From Campylobacteraceae bacterium (GTDB lineage: Bacteria; Campylobacterota; Campylobacteria; Campylobacterales; Sulfurovaceae), in contig JALUKJ010000186.1 of NCBI GenBank assembly GCA_027056615.1, forward strand, positions 1 through 11,110: DNA of 11,110 nt, given 5' to 3'. Under the pieces are notes generated by a model. That model did no database searches, had not been told where the DNA came from, and was given only the letters and a program-made list of their open reading frames with translations. Positions 1 to 8,195 of the stretch are shown piece by piece. Every line of letters begins with the position of its first letter. Within the stretch, counting starts at the first letter, position 1. The position numbers and the translations under genes are program-made.

Positions 1-1
1 G

Positions 2-175
2 TTAGGGTTAGAAGGAGTAATACTTGGAACACTCTTTGCAGGTATTTTTAAAACATATATTTATACGCTATTTTCAGAAAAGTTCTATTGTTTTAATTAT
101 AGTTTTAAGTTAATTATTTTGATAAGTCTATTTAGTGTAAGTCTATTTATTTTAACAGAAAAAGGAGTTTTTTAA
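2..175 (+). CDS. C-terminal fragment of a polytopic membrane protein, probably Wzx-type polysaccharide flippase (5' end outside window)
   Basis: An open frame enters from the left edge and supplies the last 57 residues of a protein, ending in a TAA that shares its final A with the next gene's ATG (TAATG). The fragment has a Gly-rich hydrophobic stretch (GVILGTLFAGIF), a short polar/aromatic loop, and a second strongly hydrophobic helix (LIILISLFSVSLFIL) just before a short charged tail. A Gly-rich helix of the 'G..LGTL' kind followed by one last helix is common near the C-terminus of Wzx/RfbX/MATE-like lipid-linked oligosaccharide flippases, and the position at the head of an O-unit gene cluster fits. 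The fragment alone cannot exclude a polymerase or other multipass membrane protein. That it is coding is well supported by the open frame, the composition and the coupled stop/start; the family assignment is inference. Confidence 0.6.
   Translation, partial: LGLEGVILGTLFAGIFKTYIYTLFSEKFYCFNYSFKLIILISLFSVSLFILTEKGVF
162..167 (+). promoter_or_regulatory. Shine-Dalgarno site of first asparagine synthase gene
   Basis: A strong AAGGAG lies 7 nt upstream of the ATG at 175, inside the last codons of the upstream membrane-protein gene. It supports that ATG as the start, with the catalytic Cys as residue 2, and shows that the overlapped gene has its own strong initiation signal. Confidence 0.8.
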
Positions 176-2022
176 TGTGTGGAATATGTGGTTATATATC
201 TGAAAAAAAGATTAATATAGAAGAGATGAATCGTGTAATTGCTCATCGTGGTCCAGATAATCAAGCATTTTTTCAAAATAATAATTTTGGTTTAGGACAT
301 ACGCGTTTATCTATTTTAGATTTAAGTGATGAATCAAATCAACCCATGACAAGCAGAAGTGGTAGATATATTCTTGTTTATAATGGGGAAATATATAACT
401 TTATGGAGTTAAAAAAAGAGCTTCAAGCATTGAATGTTACCTTTGAAAAGGAGTCCGATACTGAAGTTGTTTTAGAGGGATTTGAGTTTTGGGGGGTTGA
501 GCTTTTTGAAAAGTTAAATGGTATGTTTGCATTTTCAATTTACGATAATAAGTCTAACAAAATGTATATTGTACGAGATAGATTTGGTGTAAAACCACTC
601 TATTATTATAGTGCTAATAATGATTTTATTTTTGCCTCCGAGATTAAATCTCTACTTGCATCCAATAGAATAGAAAAAAAAATAGATTATCAAGGTTTAT
701 ATGAATATTTACATTTTGCTACAACATTAGGTAAAACTACTTTTTATAAAAATATTAAAAAGCTTGAACCTGGTTATTATGTTGAATATGATTTAAATAG
801 AAAAAGTTTTAAAATAGAACCATATAGATTAAATTATGAAGTTATTATGTCTAAAGACTCTTTGAAAGATGCAATAGAAAAGACAAGAGAACTTTTTGAA
901 ACCTCCGTAAAAAGACAATTGGTCTCCGATGTACCTATTGGAATTTTTTTAAGTGGAGGAATTGACTCTACAGCTATTACTGCTTATGCTACAAAACACT
1001 ATAAAGGAAAAGTAAAAACTTTTTCAGCAGGATTCGATTTTGATAATGGGGATAATGAGTTAGAAAATGCTAAATTTATTGCAGAGCATTTCGGTACAGA
1101 ACATCATGAACTGCATATAAAAGGCGATAATATTATTGATATTTTAGAAGATGTCAATTATCATTTTGACCAACCTTTTGGAGATGCAGCAAACATACCT
1201 CTTTATCTTATGAGTAAAGCACTAAAAGGAAAAGAGAAAGTAGTACTTCAGGGAGATGGAGGAGATGAACTTTTTGCAGGGTATCATAGATATCAACGAT
1301 TGCATAATTACAAAACATATAAGTTTATTTCCAAATTTTTCTATTTATTTAAGAATATTATTCCTAAAGATAGCTCAAAATATAAAGGGCTAAGATTTCT
1401 ATTTGCTTTAAATCAAAATGACCCAAGTAAAGAGTTAGCCTATATACTCTCTCAAGAGATGTTTGATGAAAACCCTGCTGACTACTTTAGTAAAGAGGTA
1501 AAAAGAGAACTACAAGTTGTTAATCCATTTTTACGTTATCAATACTTTTATAATAAATTTAAAAAACATGACCATGTAAATAGAGCATTATATACAGATA
1601 TGAATATTATTTTACCCGATTTATATTTTGAAAAGGTAGACCGAGCAACAATGGCAAATAGCCTAGAAGTGAGAGTTCCTTTTTTAGATAATGAGTTAGT
1701 TAATTATGCCATGAGTCTACCCTCTAAATATAAAGTAAGAGGTAAAGAGAAGAAATATCTTTTGAAAAAAGCATTTAAAGGCGTTGTCCCAGATAAGATT
1801 CTATTTGGTCCTAAAAAAGGGTTTGGTGTACCTTTTCAATATTGGTTACGTACCTCTATGAAAGATTTTATGCTAAATACAATTCGTGAATCAGAACTCT
1901 ATAATAGTAAAATTGAAGCGTTAATGCAAGAGCATATTTCCAATAAAAAAGATAATGGTTATATTTTATGGAAACTATTAAATCTTAGCCTATGGCTTAA
2001 AAAATCTGGTATATCCCTATAA
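175..2022 (+). CDS. asnB: Asparagine synthase (glutamine-hydrolysing) family amidotransferase, polysaccharide-cluster paralog 1
   Basis: This cytoplasmic two-domain amidotransferase should hydrolyse glutamine and transfer the ammonia to an ATP-activated carboxylate; Asp is the classical substrate. The N-terminal class-II glutaminase domain starts MCG, so Cys2 becomes the N-terminal nucleophile after Met removal, which fixes the start. It carries HRGPD (24-28), NGEIYNF, SDTEVVL, NGMFAFSIYD and RDRFGVKP. The synthetase domain has the PP-loop SGGIDS (260-265), the canonical GDGGDEL loop (360-366) and RVPFLD (500-505), then a Lys-rich C-terminus with a KKGFGVPF motif. At 615 residues it is full length, and nothing looks broken. 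Such AsnB homologs are frequent in O-antigen, capsule and EPS clusters, where they are thought to amidate uronic or amino-acid substituents, but the substrate cannot be read from sequence. It is coupled by TAATG to the upstream gene. A housekeeping asparagine-synthesis role remains possible. Confidence 0.93.
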   Translation: MCGICGYISEKKINIEEMNRVIAHRGPDNQAFFQNNNFGLGHTRLSILDLSDESNQPMTSRSGRYILVYNGEIYNFMELKKELQALNVTFEKESDTEVVLEGFEFWGVELFEKLNGMFAFSIYDNKSNKMYIVRDRFGVKPLYYYSANNDFIFASEIKSLLASNRIEKKIDYQGLYEYLHFATTLGKTTFYKNIKKLEPGYYVEYDLNRKSFKIEPYRLNYEVIMSKDSLKDAIEKTRELFETSVKRQLVSDVPIGIFLSGGIDSTAITAYATKHYKGKVKTFSAGFDFDNGDNELENAKFIAEHFGTEHHELHIKGDNIIDILEDVNYHFDQPFGDAANIPLYLMSKALKGKEKVVLQGDGGDELFAGYHRYQRLHNYKTYKFISKFFYLFKNIIPKDSSKYKGLRFLFALNQNDPSKELAYILSQEMFDENPADYFSKEVKRELQVVNPFLRYQYFYNKFKKHDHVNRALYTDMNIILPDLYFEKVDRATMANSLEVRVPFLDNELVNYAMSLPSKYKVRGKEKKYLLKKAFKGVVPDKILFGPKKGFGVPFQYWLRTSMKDFMLNTIRESELYNSKIEALMQEHISNKKDNGYILWKLLNLSLWLKKSGISL

Positions 2023-2037
2023 ATAGGTTAGTTAATT

Positions 2038-3378
2038 ATGTTGAAAACGATTAATACAGTATATATATTTGCTTCACTATTTTTATATTTCGCACTCTCT
2101 TACAAAATCTCTGGAGAGTATATATTAATAAATATATTGGCCATTTTTAGTTTTATTTGTTACTTTGGTATATTAGAGTTAAATCGAATCGCAAATAGTA
2201 AATCGGATACTTACCGTTCTTTAACAATACAGGTATTTGTGTATACATCTGTTTTTATCTTTTTAGAGAACAGTATCTCTTATTTTTATACAGGTAACTT
2301 TTTTGTTTTTAGCACCTCTGATGCTACCTTTTATCATGATAGTGTTATGGAAATTATTGATATGCCATTTTTAGATGGTATAAAACACTACTTAACCTAT
2401 ATGAGTTTTGATGATTTAGGAATGATATTAATTTTATATCCTCTATCGCTTATATCTGATTCTAATTTAATATTGAATTTGTTTTATATATTTGTTGGTG
2501 TTATAACTGCTCTAAGTCTTTTTAGTTTAAGTCAGCAGTTTATGTCAAAAGAATATGCGTTCTTAACTGCATTATCCTTTTCTATTTCATCATTTATTCT
2601 CTTTTTTCACGCTTCAGGATTAAAAGAAAGTTTTATGATTATGTTAATTATTTTAGCTTTTGATTTTTACTATAGATTTATGAATAATAAAAAAATAGTA
2701 AATTTGCTAGGAAGTTTACTGTTTATAGGGATGATTATGCTGTTTAGACCAGCTATATCAGGAATGATTATTATATCAATCGCTTTGGGGCTACTTTTTT
2801 CTAGTAAAGGAGGCATCGGTGTAAAAGTTATCTTTTTGTTAATTTTTTTCTCTTTAGCATTTATGAGTCAGTCAATTCTTACAGTAATTCAAGACTATAC
2901 CACAGGTGGGATAGATACACTTATAGAGGCAAGAGAAGTACAAGGTTCTATCATAGGAGGACTCTCTTTTACCTATATTGTTAATGTCTTGTCTCAAGCT
3001 ATTGGACCTTTTCCAACTATTATATCATCTAAAAAAATTTTAACTATGTTTTATGCTCCAAGTCTTATCTATAGAATTCTATTATCTTTTCCTTTTTGGT
3101 TTGCTATTTTTTATATTTATAAAGATAAACGGTATAAATTATATCCTTTGACACTCTTTATAGGACTAGAGATGTTAGCATTAATATTTTTAATAGATGG
3201 ACTCGAACTTAGAAAAGCTATGCCTCACATACCTATTGTATTTATTATATCATTTTGGTTTATGGACCAATATGATAGAAAAATTATTAGGTTAAAAAAA
3301 ATAAAAAGATTTAAACAGTTTTTTCAATTTTCAATATTCATATTAGTATTGTTGATTTTTTACTGGAATTTTAGATAA
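2038..3378 (+). CDS. Polytopic membrane protein, candidate Wzy-type polysaccharide polymerase
   Basis: This 446-residue protein is almost entirely hydrophobic, with roughly 11-13 predicted membrane helices by eye, so it lies in the inner membrane. The largest polar interruptions are near 85-125, which includes an SDATFYHDS motif (94-102), and near 285-340, after the helix ending SQSIL. A Lys-Glu pair (196-197) follows a helix ending in HASG. An acidic 'D..xYH' loop after the first helices and a later 'G.K(E/D)' before a helix are features I associate with Wzy/EpsG-like polymerases and GT-C-fold transferases, which are poorly conserved and usually recognised by topology and context. In the cluster it sits between the amidotransferase and the GT4 gene and is the only complete multipass protein, so polymerase is the best guess; a membrane glycosyltransferase or ligase is the alternative. 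It begins 15 nt after the previous stop, with a weak ribosome binding site. Confidence 0.7.
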   Translation: MLKTINTVYIFASLFLYFALSYKISGEYILINILAIFSFICYFGILELNRIANSKSDTYRSLTIQVFVYTSVFIFLENSISYFYTGNFFVFSTSDATFYHDSVMEIIDMPFLDGIKHYLTYMSFDDLGMILILYPLSLISDSNLILNLFYIFVGVITALSLFSLSQQFMSKEYAFLTALSFSISSFILFFHASGLKESFMIMLIILAFDFYYRFMNNKKIVNLLGSLLFIGMIMLFRPAISGMIIISIALGLLFSSKGGIGVKVIFLLIFFSLAFMSQSILTVIQDYTTGGIDTLIEAREVQGSIIGGLSFTYIVNVLSQAIGPFPTIISSKKILTMFYAPSLIYRILLSFPFWFAIFYIYKDKRYKLYPLTLFIGLEMLALIFLIDGLELRKAMPHIPIVFIISFWFMDQYDRKIIRLKKIKRFKQFFQFSIFILVLLIFYWNFR

Positions 3379-3383
3379 AAGGA
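3377..3383 (+). promoter_or_regulatory. Shine-Dalgarno site of GT4 glycosyltransferase gene
   Basis: AAAAGGA overlaps the stop codon of the upstream membrane-protein gene and lies 7 nt before the ATG at 3391. It supports that start and the tight coupling of the two genes. Confidence 0.65.
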
Positions 3384-3390
3384 TAATATA

Positions 3391-4317
3391 ATGAAAGTAC
3401 TATTTGTTAGTAGTGGTAATACCAAAAATGGTATTAGCCCAATTATCAAAAATCAAGGAGAATCACTTAACCCATTTAATATTGATATAATCTATTTTAC
3501 TATTAAAGGGAAGGGTATAAAAGGCTACCTTAACTCAATTTCTAAATTAAGAAAGCATCTAAAAAATAACTCTTATGATATTATACATGCTCATTATTGG
3601 TTATCTGCTCTAGTTGTATCTTTAGCAGGAGGCAGAAATATTGTAGCCTCACTTATGGGAGATGATGTCAAAACAAAAAAATGGTATATTTGGATTATAT
3701 ATATATTTAACTATTTTTCTTGGTCAGCTATTATTGTAAAATCAAAAGATATGTATATCTCATTAGGACTAAAAAAAGATACATATATAGTTCCCAATGG
3801 TATAGATATAGATAGATTTAGACCAATTCCCAGAGAAATAGCGTTAGAGAGAGTGGGCTGGAGTAGTGAAAAAAAACATATTCTTTTTACCTCAGACCCG
3901 AATAGAGTAGAGAAAAATTTTAAACTTGCCAAAGATGCTTTTGACTATGTTGGAGATAAAAATTTAGAGCTACATTTTCTAAAAGATATACCAAATAATG
4001 AGATTCCATATTACTATAATGCTTCATCTGTAGTTGTTCTTTCAAGTCTTTGGGAGGGTAGTCCCAATGCGATTAAAGAGAGTATGGCTTGTAATATACC
4101 TATTGTATCTACCAATGTAGGTGATGTAGAAGATGTTCTCTCTAAAACAGATGGGTGCTATATCTCTAGTTTTGACCATAAAGAGTTTGCATCTAACATA
4201 AAAAAAGCACTAATTTTTGGAAAAAGAACGACTGGTCAAGAAGATATAGCACATTTAAAATCAGAATTAATTGCTAAAAAAATAGTTGATATATACAATA
4301 ATATAAAAGGAAAATAA
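3391..4317 (+). CDS. Glycosyltransferase family 4 (GT-B fold)
   Basis: This is probably a retaining GT4 enzyme that transfers a sugar from a nucleotide donor to the growing lipid-linked repeat unit at the cytoplasmic face of the inner membrane. The N-terminal Rossmann half starts MKVLFVSSGN and has the common YDIIHAHYW segment (HAHYW at 66-70). The linker has the typical VPNGIDIDRF (from 134). The C-terminal donor-binding half begins with a SDPNRVEKNF segment (168-177), in the place of the usual 'GR..peKN' strand, and contains the EX7E signature with Glu222 and Glu230 in the context SLWEGSPNAIKESMA. At 308 residues it is shorter than many GT4 proteins (about 350-400), mainly through a compact N-terminal domain, but both domains and the C-terminal helix are present. 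Donor and acceptor cannot be assigned. Its stop overlaps the next ATG (TAATG). Confidence 0.9.
   Translation: MKVLFVSSGNTKNGISPIIKNQGESLNPFNIDIIYFTIKGKGIKGYLNSISKLRKHLKNNSYDIIHAHYWLSALVVSLAGGRNIVASLMGDDVKTKKWYIWIIYIFNYFSWSAIIVKSKDMYISLGLKKDTYIVPNGIDIDRFRPIPREIALERVGWSSEKKHILFTSDPNRVEKNFKLAKDAFDYVGDKNLELHFLKDIPNNEIPYYYNASSVVVLSSLWEGSPNAIKESMACNIPIVSTNVGDVEDVLSKTDGCYISSFDHKEFASNIKKALIFGKRTTGQEDIAHLKSELIAKKIVDIYNNIKGK
4305..4311 (+). promoter_or_regulatory. Shine-Dalgarno site of second asparagine synthase gene
   Basis: AAAAGGA lies within the final codons of the GT4 gene, 5 nt before the ATG at 4317. It supports the MCG start and the TAATG-coupled junction. Confidence 0.65.
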
Positions 4318-6146
4318 TGTGTGGAATTGTAGGAAAAATAAATTTTAATAATGATTTAATAGATAAAAATTCTCTATATAAAATGATGAAAAAAATAAAA
4401 CATCGTGGTCCAGATGATGAGGGTGTTTTTATAGATAAAAATATTGGTTTAGGTTTTGTTCGGTTAAGCATTATTGATTTATCTCTAGCAGGACATCAGC
4501 CTATGCTCAGTGATGATAGTAGATATGTCATTATTTTTAATGGAGAGGTTTATAATTATATAGAATTAAGAGAAGAGCTAAAAGCTAAAGGTTACAGCTT
4601 TAAAAGTGATAGTGATACAGAGGTAGTATTAAAGTCGTATCAAGAGTGGGGAGATAAATGTCTTCATAAGTTTAATGGTATGTGGGCATTTGTTATTTAT
4701 GACCAAATCACTAAAAAGATTTTTGGTGCAAGAGATAGGTTTGGAGTTAAGCCTTTTTATTATTATAAAGACAATAACTCATTTATATTTGCTTCCGAAA
4801 TTAAAGCTATTAAGGAAGTGCTAACTAATTCACTCTCTATCAATGACAAAACTCTGTTTAATTATCTCTCATTTAACAGAACTGATTATGACAATACAAC
4901 CTTTTATAATGAAATCCATAAAATTCCACATGGACACTGCTTTACAATTTCAAAAGATAAAAAATTTAAACTAAAAAAATGGTATGACTTAAAGAGTAAC
5001 TGCAATAAAGAGCCTATAAATGCTGATAGATATCGTGAGCTATTTACTTCTGCTATTAAATTACGAATGCGTTCTGATGTTCCTGTTGGAGTTTGCTTAA
5101 GTGGTGGGCTGGACTCTTCTAGTATTATAACAATTATCTCTAAAAAGCTTAATGTTAAAGATATAAAAAGTTTCTCTGCTGTTTATGAAAAAGGTCAAAA
5201 AGGTGACGAGAGTAATTTTATAGATGAGATGAAACCTTATTTAAATAACATGACATATATTACACCTACTGCTAAGTCACTCTATAACGATATAGAAGAT
5301 ATGATTAATTCGCTAGATGAACCTGTACCTACAACTAGCATTTATGCACAATATAGTGTTATGAAACTAGCAAAAGAACATGCCGTAGTTACACTTGATG
5401 GTCAAGGTGCAGATGAACAGTTAGCAGGGTATCACTATTTTTATGGATTTTATTTTAAAGAGTTATTAACTCGCTTCTCTTTTATAAGATTCTTTTCTGA
5501 AATATTTTATTATATACAAAAACATAAATCACTCTATGGAATCAAGACCCTTTTATTTTTTCTATTACCAGAAAAATTAAAAATCAAGTTAAGAGTAAAC
5601 AAAAACTCTTATCTCCAAAGTGAATTTTATAGACAACATGGTGGTAATGGTAATGTTATTTCCCATGGACTCTATGGCTCAAAAAATTTAAAAGAGTCAC
5701 TTCTTAACCATTTTGAATATAAGCTTGAACATCTTTTAAAATGGTCTGATTTAAACTCTATGAAGTTTTCAATTGAATCTCGTGTCCCTTTTCTTGATTA
5801 TAGGTTGGTAGAGCAAACGCTCTCTCAACCAAATGATAGTTACATAAAACAAGGGCTAACAAAATATATTTTAAGAGAATCAATGAAGTCTCTTCTTCCT
5901 AAAAAAATTCGATTAAGATACGATAAGATGGGTTTTGAAACACCAGAAGATGAGTGGTTTCGAGAGCCTTTTTTTAAAGAAAAAATTGAAAATATTTTAA
6001 ACAACCCAAGTAGTAAATTTCAAAAATATATTGATGTGGAGGTTGCAAAAAATATGTATAGTGACCACCTCAATAAAAAATTAAACTGTTCTAAAGAGAT
6101 TTGGAAATGGATAAATTTAGATTTATGGTTAAAAAAGATGAAATAA
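4317..6146 (+). CDS. asnB: Asparagine synthase family amidotransferase, divergent paralog 2
   Basis: This is a second glutamine-dependent amidotransferase, 609 residues, clearly homologous to but diverged from the first. The glutaminase domain begins MCGIVGKI (Cys2 nucleophile, which fixes the start) and has HRGPDDEG (from 29), NGEVYNY, SDTEVVLKSYQEWG, NGMWAFVIYD and RDRFGVKPFYYY. The synthetase domain has the PP-loop SGGLDSSS (from 262) and RVPFLDYRLVE (from 489). The conserved loop that is GDGGDEL in paralog 1 reads GQGADEQLAGY here (from 362), a variant I associate with AsnB-like proteins of polysaccharide clusters. A C-terminal GFETPEDEW segment replaces the GFGVPFQYW of paralog 1. The catalytic residues look intact, so it is probably active on a different carboxylate, for example a sugar acid or an amino-acid substituent; that substrate change is inference. 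The FemAB-like gene starts one nucleotide after its stop. Confidence 0.92.
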   Translation: MCGIVGKINFNNDLIDKNSLYKMMKKIKHRGPDDEGVFIDKNIGLGFVRLSIIDLSLAGHQPMLSDDSRYVIIFNGEVYNYIELREELKAKGYSFKSDSDTEVVLKSYQEWGDKCLHKFNGMWAFVIYDQITKKIFGARDRFGVKPFYYYKDNNSFIFASEIKAIKEVLTNSLSINDKTLFNYLSFNRTDYDNTTFYNEIHKIPHGHCFTISKDKKFKLKKWYDLKSNCNKEPINADRYRELFTSAIKLRMRSDVPVGVCLSGGLDSSSIITIISKKLNVKDIKSFSAVYEKGQKGDESNFIDEMKPYLNNMTYITPTAKSLYNDIEDMINSLDEPVPTTSIYAQYSVMKLAKEHAVVTLDGQGADEQLAGYHYFYGFYFKELLTRFSFIRFFSEIFYYIQKHKSLYGIKTLLFFLLPEKLKIKLRVNKNSYLQSEFYRQHGGNGNVISHGLYGSKNLKESLLNHFEYKLEHLLKWSDLNSMKFSIESRVPFLDYRLVEQTLSQPNDSYIKQGLTKYILRESMKSLLPKKIRLRYDKMGFETPEDEWFREPFFKEKIENILNNPSSKFQKYIDVEVAKNMYSDHLNKKLNCSKEIWKWINLDLWLKKMK

Positions 6147-6147
6147 G

Positions 6148-7128
6148 ATGTTAGATATTAAAAAAATTACAAAAGATAGATATAAAGAGTGGAATAATTT
6201 TGTAGATAACTCTAAACAGGGTTCTATATTTTCAAAAACATGGTACTTAGATGCATTACAAGTAAACTATGAGATACTGATTATAGAAGAGAAGAGTACA
6301 ATAAAAGCAGGTATTGTATTAGCAAAAAATGAGATTAATACTTATGCTAACCCTATGCTCGATAAGTATCTAGGAATTTTATTCCTTGATGAACAGGGAA
6401 ATCAACAAAAGATTATTTCAAAACAGTATAAATATATGGAAACTTTAGCAAAAGAGTTAAAAAAAATAAAATCATTTGACTACTATTTTCATCCATCTTT
6501 TATAAATTGGATTCCACTTAGTTGGCAAGGCTTTACTCAACAAACCAGATATACCTATAGAATAGCAAATTATAATAATACTCTTGATGAAATCAAAAAA
6601 AAATTTCATTCTAATATGAGAAATGATATAAAAAATGCTATTAAAGATAAAGTGGAAATAAAAGAGAATATTCCATTTGAGACATTATGGGAATTAATAA
6701 ATAAAACATTTATACGACAAGGAAGCAAATCTCCATTTAATAAGAAAAAATTATCACATTTTATAGATAGATTAAAAGAGAAAGAAGCCTTTGTATCCTT
6801 TGGGGCTTATGATAAAAATGGAATATGTATCTCTGTTTGTGGAGTTGTTTATGAGAATCATTCATCTTATCTTTTACTAAATGGAATAGATATAGAAAAA
6901 CAGATTAGAGGAGCGAACAGTTACATGTTAGATGAGAGTATCAAATATTTTCATAATAAGTGTAAATATTATGATTTTGAAGGCTCTATGTTACCAGGTG
7001 TTGAACAGTTTTATAGAAGATTTGGTGGGGAATTAACCCCCTATATGAGAATATGGAATGATAACTTTTTCAACTATGCTAAATCAAAAGCAAAAAAAAT
7101 ATATAAGAAAATAAGGTATGGAAGATGA
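6148..7128 (+). CDS. FemAB/GNAT-fold transferase (Acetyltransf_6-like)
   Basis: This 326-residue cytoplasmic protein has the layout of FemAB-related GNAT-fold enzymes. An N-terminal half contains a W..F motif region (EWNNFVDNSKQGSIF). A central segment FHSNMRNDIKNA (from 153) resembles the 'R.ni.kA.k' helix of the family. The C-terminal GNAT half contains a 'N.I....RG.N.yML.E.ik' helix and the diagnostic DFEGSM....EQFYRRFGG segment (276-294). Family members transfer acyl or aminoacyl groups: Fem proteins use aminoacyl-tRNA, while Acetyltransf_6 proteins are usually guessed to use acyl-CoA. They recur in EPS loci, including the FemAB-like proteins of exosortase systems. Here it follows an AsnB paralog by one nucleotide and overlaps DUF354 by ATGA, which suggests an acyl or aminoacyl decoration of a sugar. 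The donor is unknown. The C-terminus is very basic (KSKAKKIYKKIRYGR), perhaps for membrane or nucleic-acid contact. Confidence 0.82.
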   Translation: MLDIKKITKDRYKEWNNFVDNSKQGSIFSKTWYLDALQVNYEILIIEEKSTIKAGIVLAKNEINTYANPMLDKYLGILFLDEQGNQQKIISKQYKYMETLAKELKKIKSFDYYFHPSFINWIPLSWQGFTQQTRYTYRIANYNNTLDEIKKKFHSNMRNDIKNAIKDKVEIKENIPFETLWELINKTFIRQGSKSPFNKKKLSHFIDRLKEKEAFVSFGAYDKNGICISVCGVVYENHSSYLLLNGIDIEKQIRGANSYMLDESIKYFHNKCKYYDFEGSMLPGVEQFYRRFGGELTPYMRIWNDNFFNYAKSKAKKIYKKIRYGR

Positions 7129-8195
7129 GAATACTAATAGATATAGGTCACCCTGGGCATGTGCATCTCTTTAAAAATTTTGCATGGGATATGCAAAAAA
7201 AAGGTCATGAGATACTTTTTAGTTGTAGAGATAAAGAGTTTGAAATATATTTACTTAAAAAGTATGGATTTAAATATAAATCATTTGGGAAAAAGTATAA
7301 AAAACTTATTGGAAAACTCTTTGGACTATTAAAATTTGATATACAGATGATAGTAACAGCTCTACAATTTAAACCAGATATTTTTTTAAGTCATGGTTCA
7401 ATGTATGCATCACATGCTTCTGCTATTGTAAGAAAACCACATATCTCCTTTGAAGACACCTTCAATATGGAACAAGTAAAACTCTACTCTCCTTTTACTG
7501 AAGCTATTTTAGTTAATAACTTTAAAAATCCTCCTCTTAGCTCTAAAAATGTAATAACCTATAATGGTTATCATGAATTAGCCTATCTTCATCCTAAGCA
7601 ATTTAGTGCCAATAGAGATATTTTTTCTATTTTAAATATAAAAGAAGATGAGCCTTATGTCATTATTCGTTTTGTATCTTGGGATGCTTCCCATGATACA
7701 GGACAAGGAGGACTAACACTAGAGTATAAAGAAAAAATTATCAATACTTTAGTAAAACAGATAAAAGTTTTTATCTCATCTGAAGGAGAGCTTCCCGATG
7801 CTTTAAAACCTTATCAAATAAAGATTCCTGCTGAAAAGATGCATGATTCTTTAGCTTTTGCTACACTATTTATAGGAGAGGGTGCAACTATGGCAAGTGA
7901 ATGTGCTATGTTAGGAACACCTAGCATTTATGTTAACACTTTAGACCCACTTACTATAAAAGAGCAAGAAGCGTATGGATTACTTTTTGATTATCGTAAT
8001 GCTGATGGTGTCTTGGAGAAAGCGTTGGAACTTTTAAATCAAAAAAATTTAAAAGAGGAGTTTCAAATAAAAAAAGAGCAACTCTTATCCGATAAAATTA
8101 ATGTAACTGCTTTTACTGTTTGGTTTGTAGAACACTATCCAAAAAGTATAGATATATTAAAAAAAGATTCAAACTACCAATTAAGGTTCAAATAG
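7125..8195 (+). CDS. DUF354 family GT-B-fold protein (putative glycosyltransferase/UDP-GlcNAc 2-epimerase-like)
   Basis: This 356-residue protein starts MRILIDIGHPGHVHLFKNF, with the GHPGHVH loop (8-14) typical of DUF354, a family related to MurG and WecB-type GT-B enzymes. It also has FVSWDASHD in the middle and FIGEGATMASECAMLGTPSI (from 249), the nucleotide-sugar-binding region. A basic, amphipathic stretch around 50-75 (KKYKKLIGKLFGLLKF) could be a membrane-contact surface, as in MurG; that is inference. No biochemical function is established for the family that I can name with confidence; the options are a glycosyltransferase or a 2-epimerase-like enzyme. Translation is coupled by ATGA to the FemAB-like gene upstream and by TAGTG to the deacetylase-like gene downstream, so the three proteins are probably made in fixed proportion. 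The start is supported by family conservation from residue 1 and an AAGG 8 nt upstream. Confidence 0.85.
   Translation: MRILIDIGHPGHVHLFKNFAWDMQKKGHEILFSCRDKEFEIYLLKKYGFKYKSFGKKYKKLIGKLFGLLKFDIQMIVTALQFKPDIFLSHGSMYASHASAIVRKPHISFEDTFNMEQVKLYSPFTEAILVNNFKNPPLSSKNVITYNGYHELAYLHPKQFSANRDIFSILNIKEDEPYVIIRFVSWDASHDTGQGGLTLEYKEKIINTLVKQIKVFISSEGELPDALKPYQIKIPAEKMHDSLAFATLFIGEGATMASECAMLGTPSIYVNTLDPLTIKEQEAYGLLFDYRNADGVLEKALELLNQKNLKEEFQIKKEQLLSDKINVTAFTVWFVEHYPKSIDILKKDSNYQLRFK
8183..8186 (+). promoter_or_regulatory. Shine-Dalgarno site deciding the GTG start of the deacetylase-like gene
   Basis: AAGG lies 8 nt upstream of the GTG at 8195, within the last codons of the DUF354 gene. With the TAGTG stop/start overlap it favours GTG 8195 over the in-frame ATG 75 nt further upstream. 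Confidence 0.6.

Noticed and set aside
3711..3932. 73-codon open frame on the minus strand
   Set aside because: It lies wholly inside the well-supported GT4 gene, has no recognisable domain or Shine-Dalgarno, and is explained as an antisense shadow.
4274..4471. 65-codon open frame on the minus strand
   Set aside because: It spans the GT4/AsnB junction antisense to the conserved MCG start and glutaminase motifs; no independent evidence supports it.
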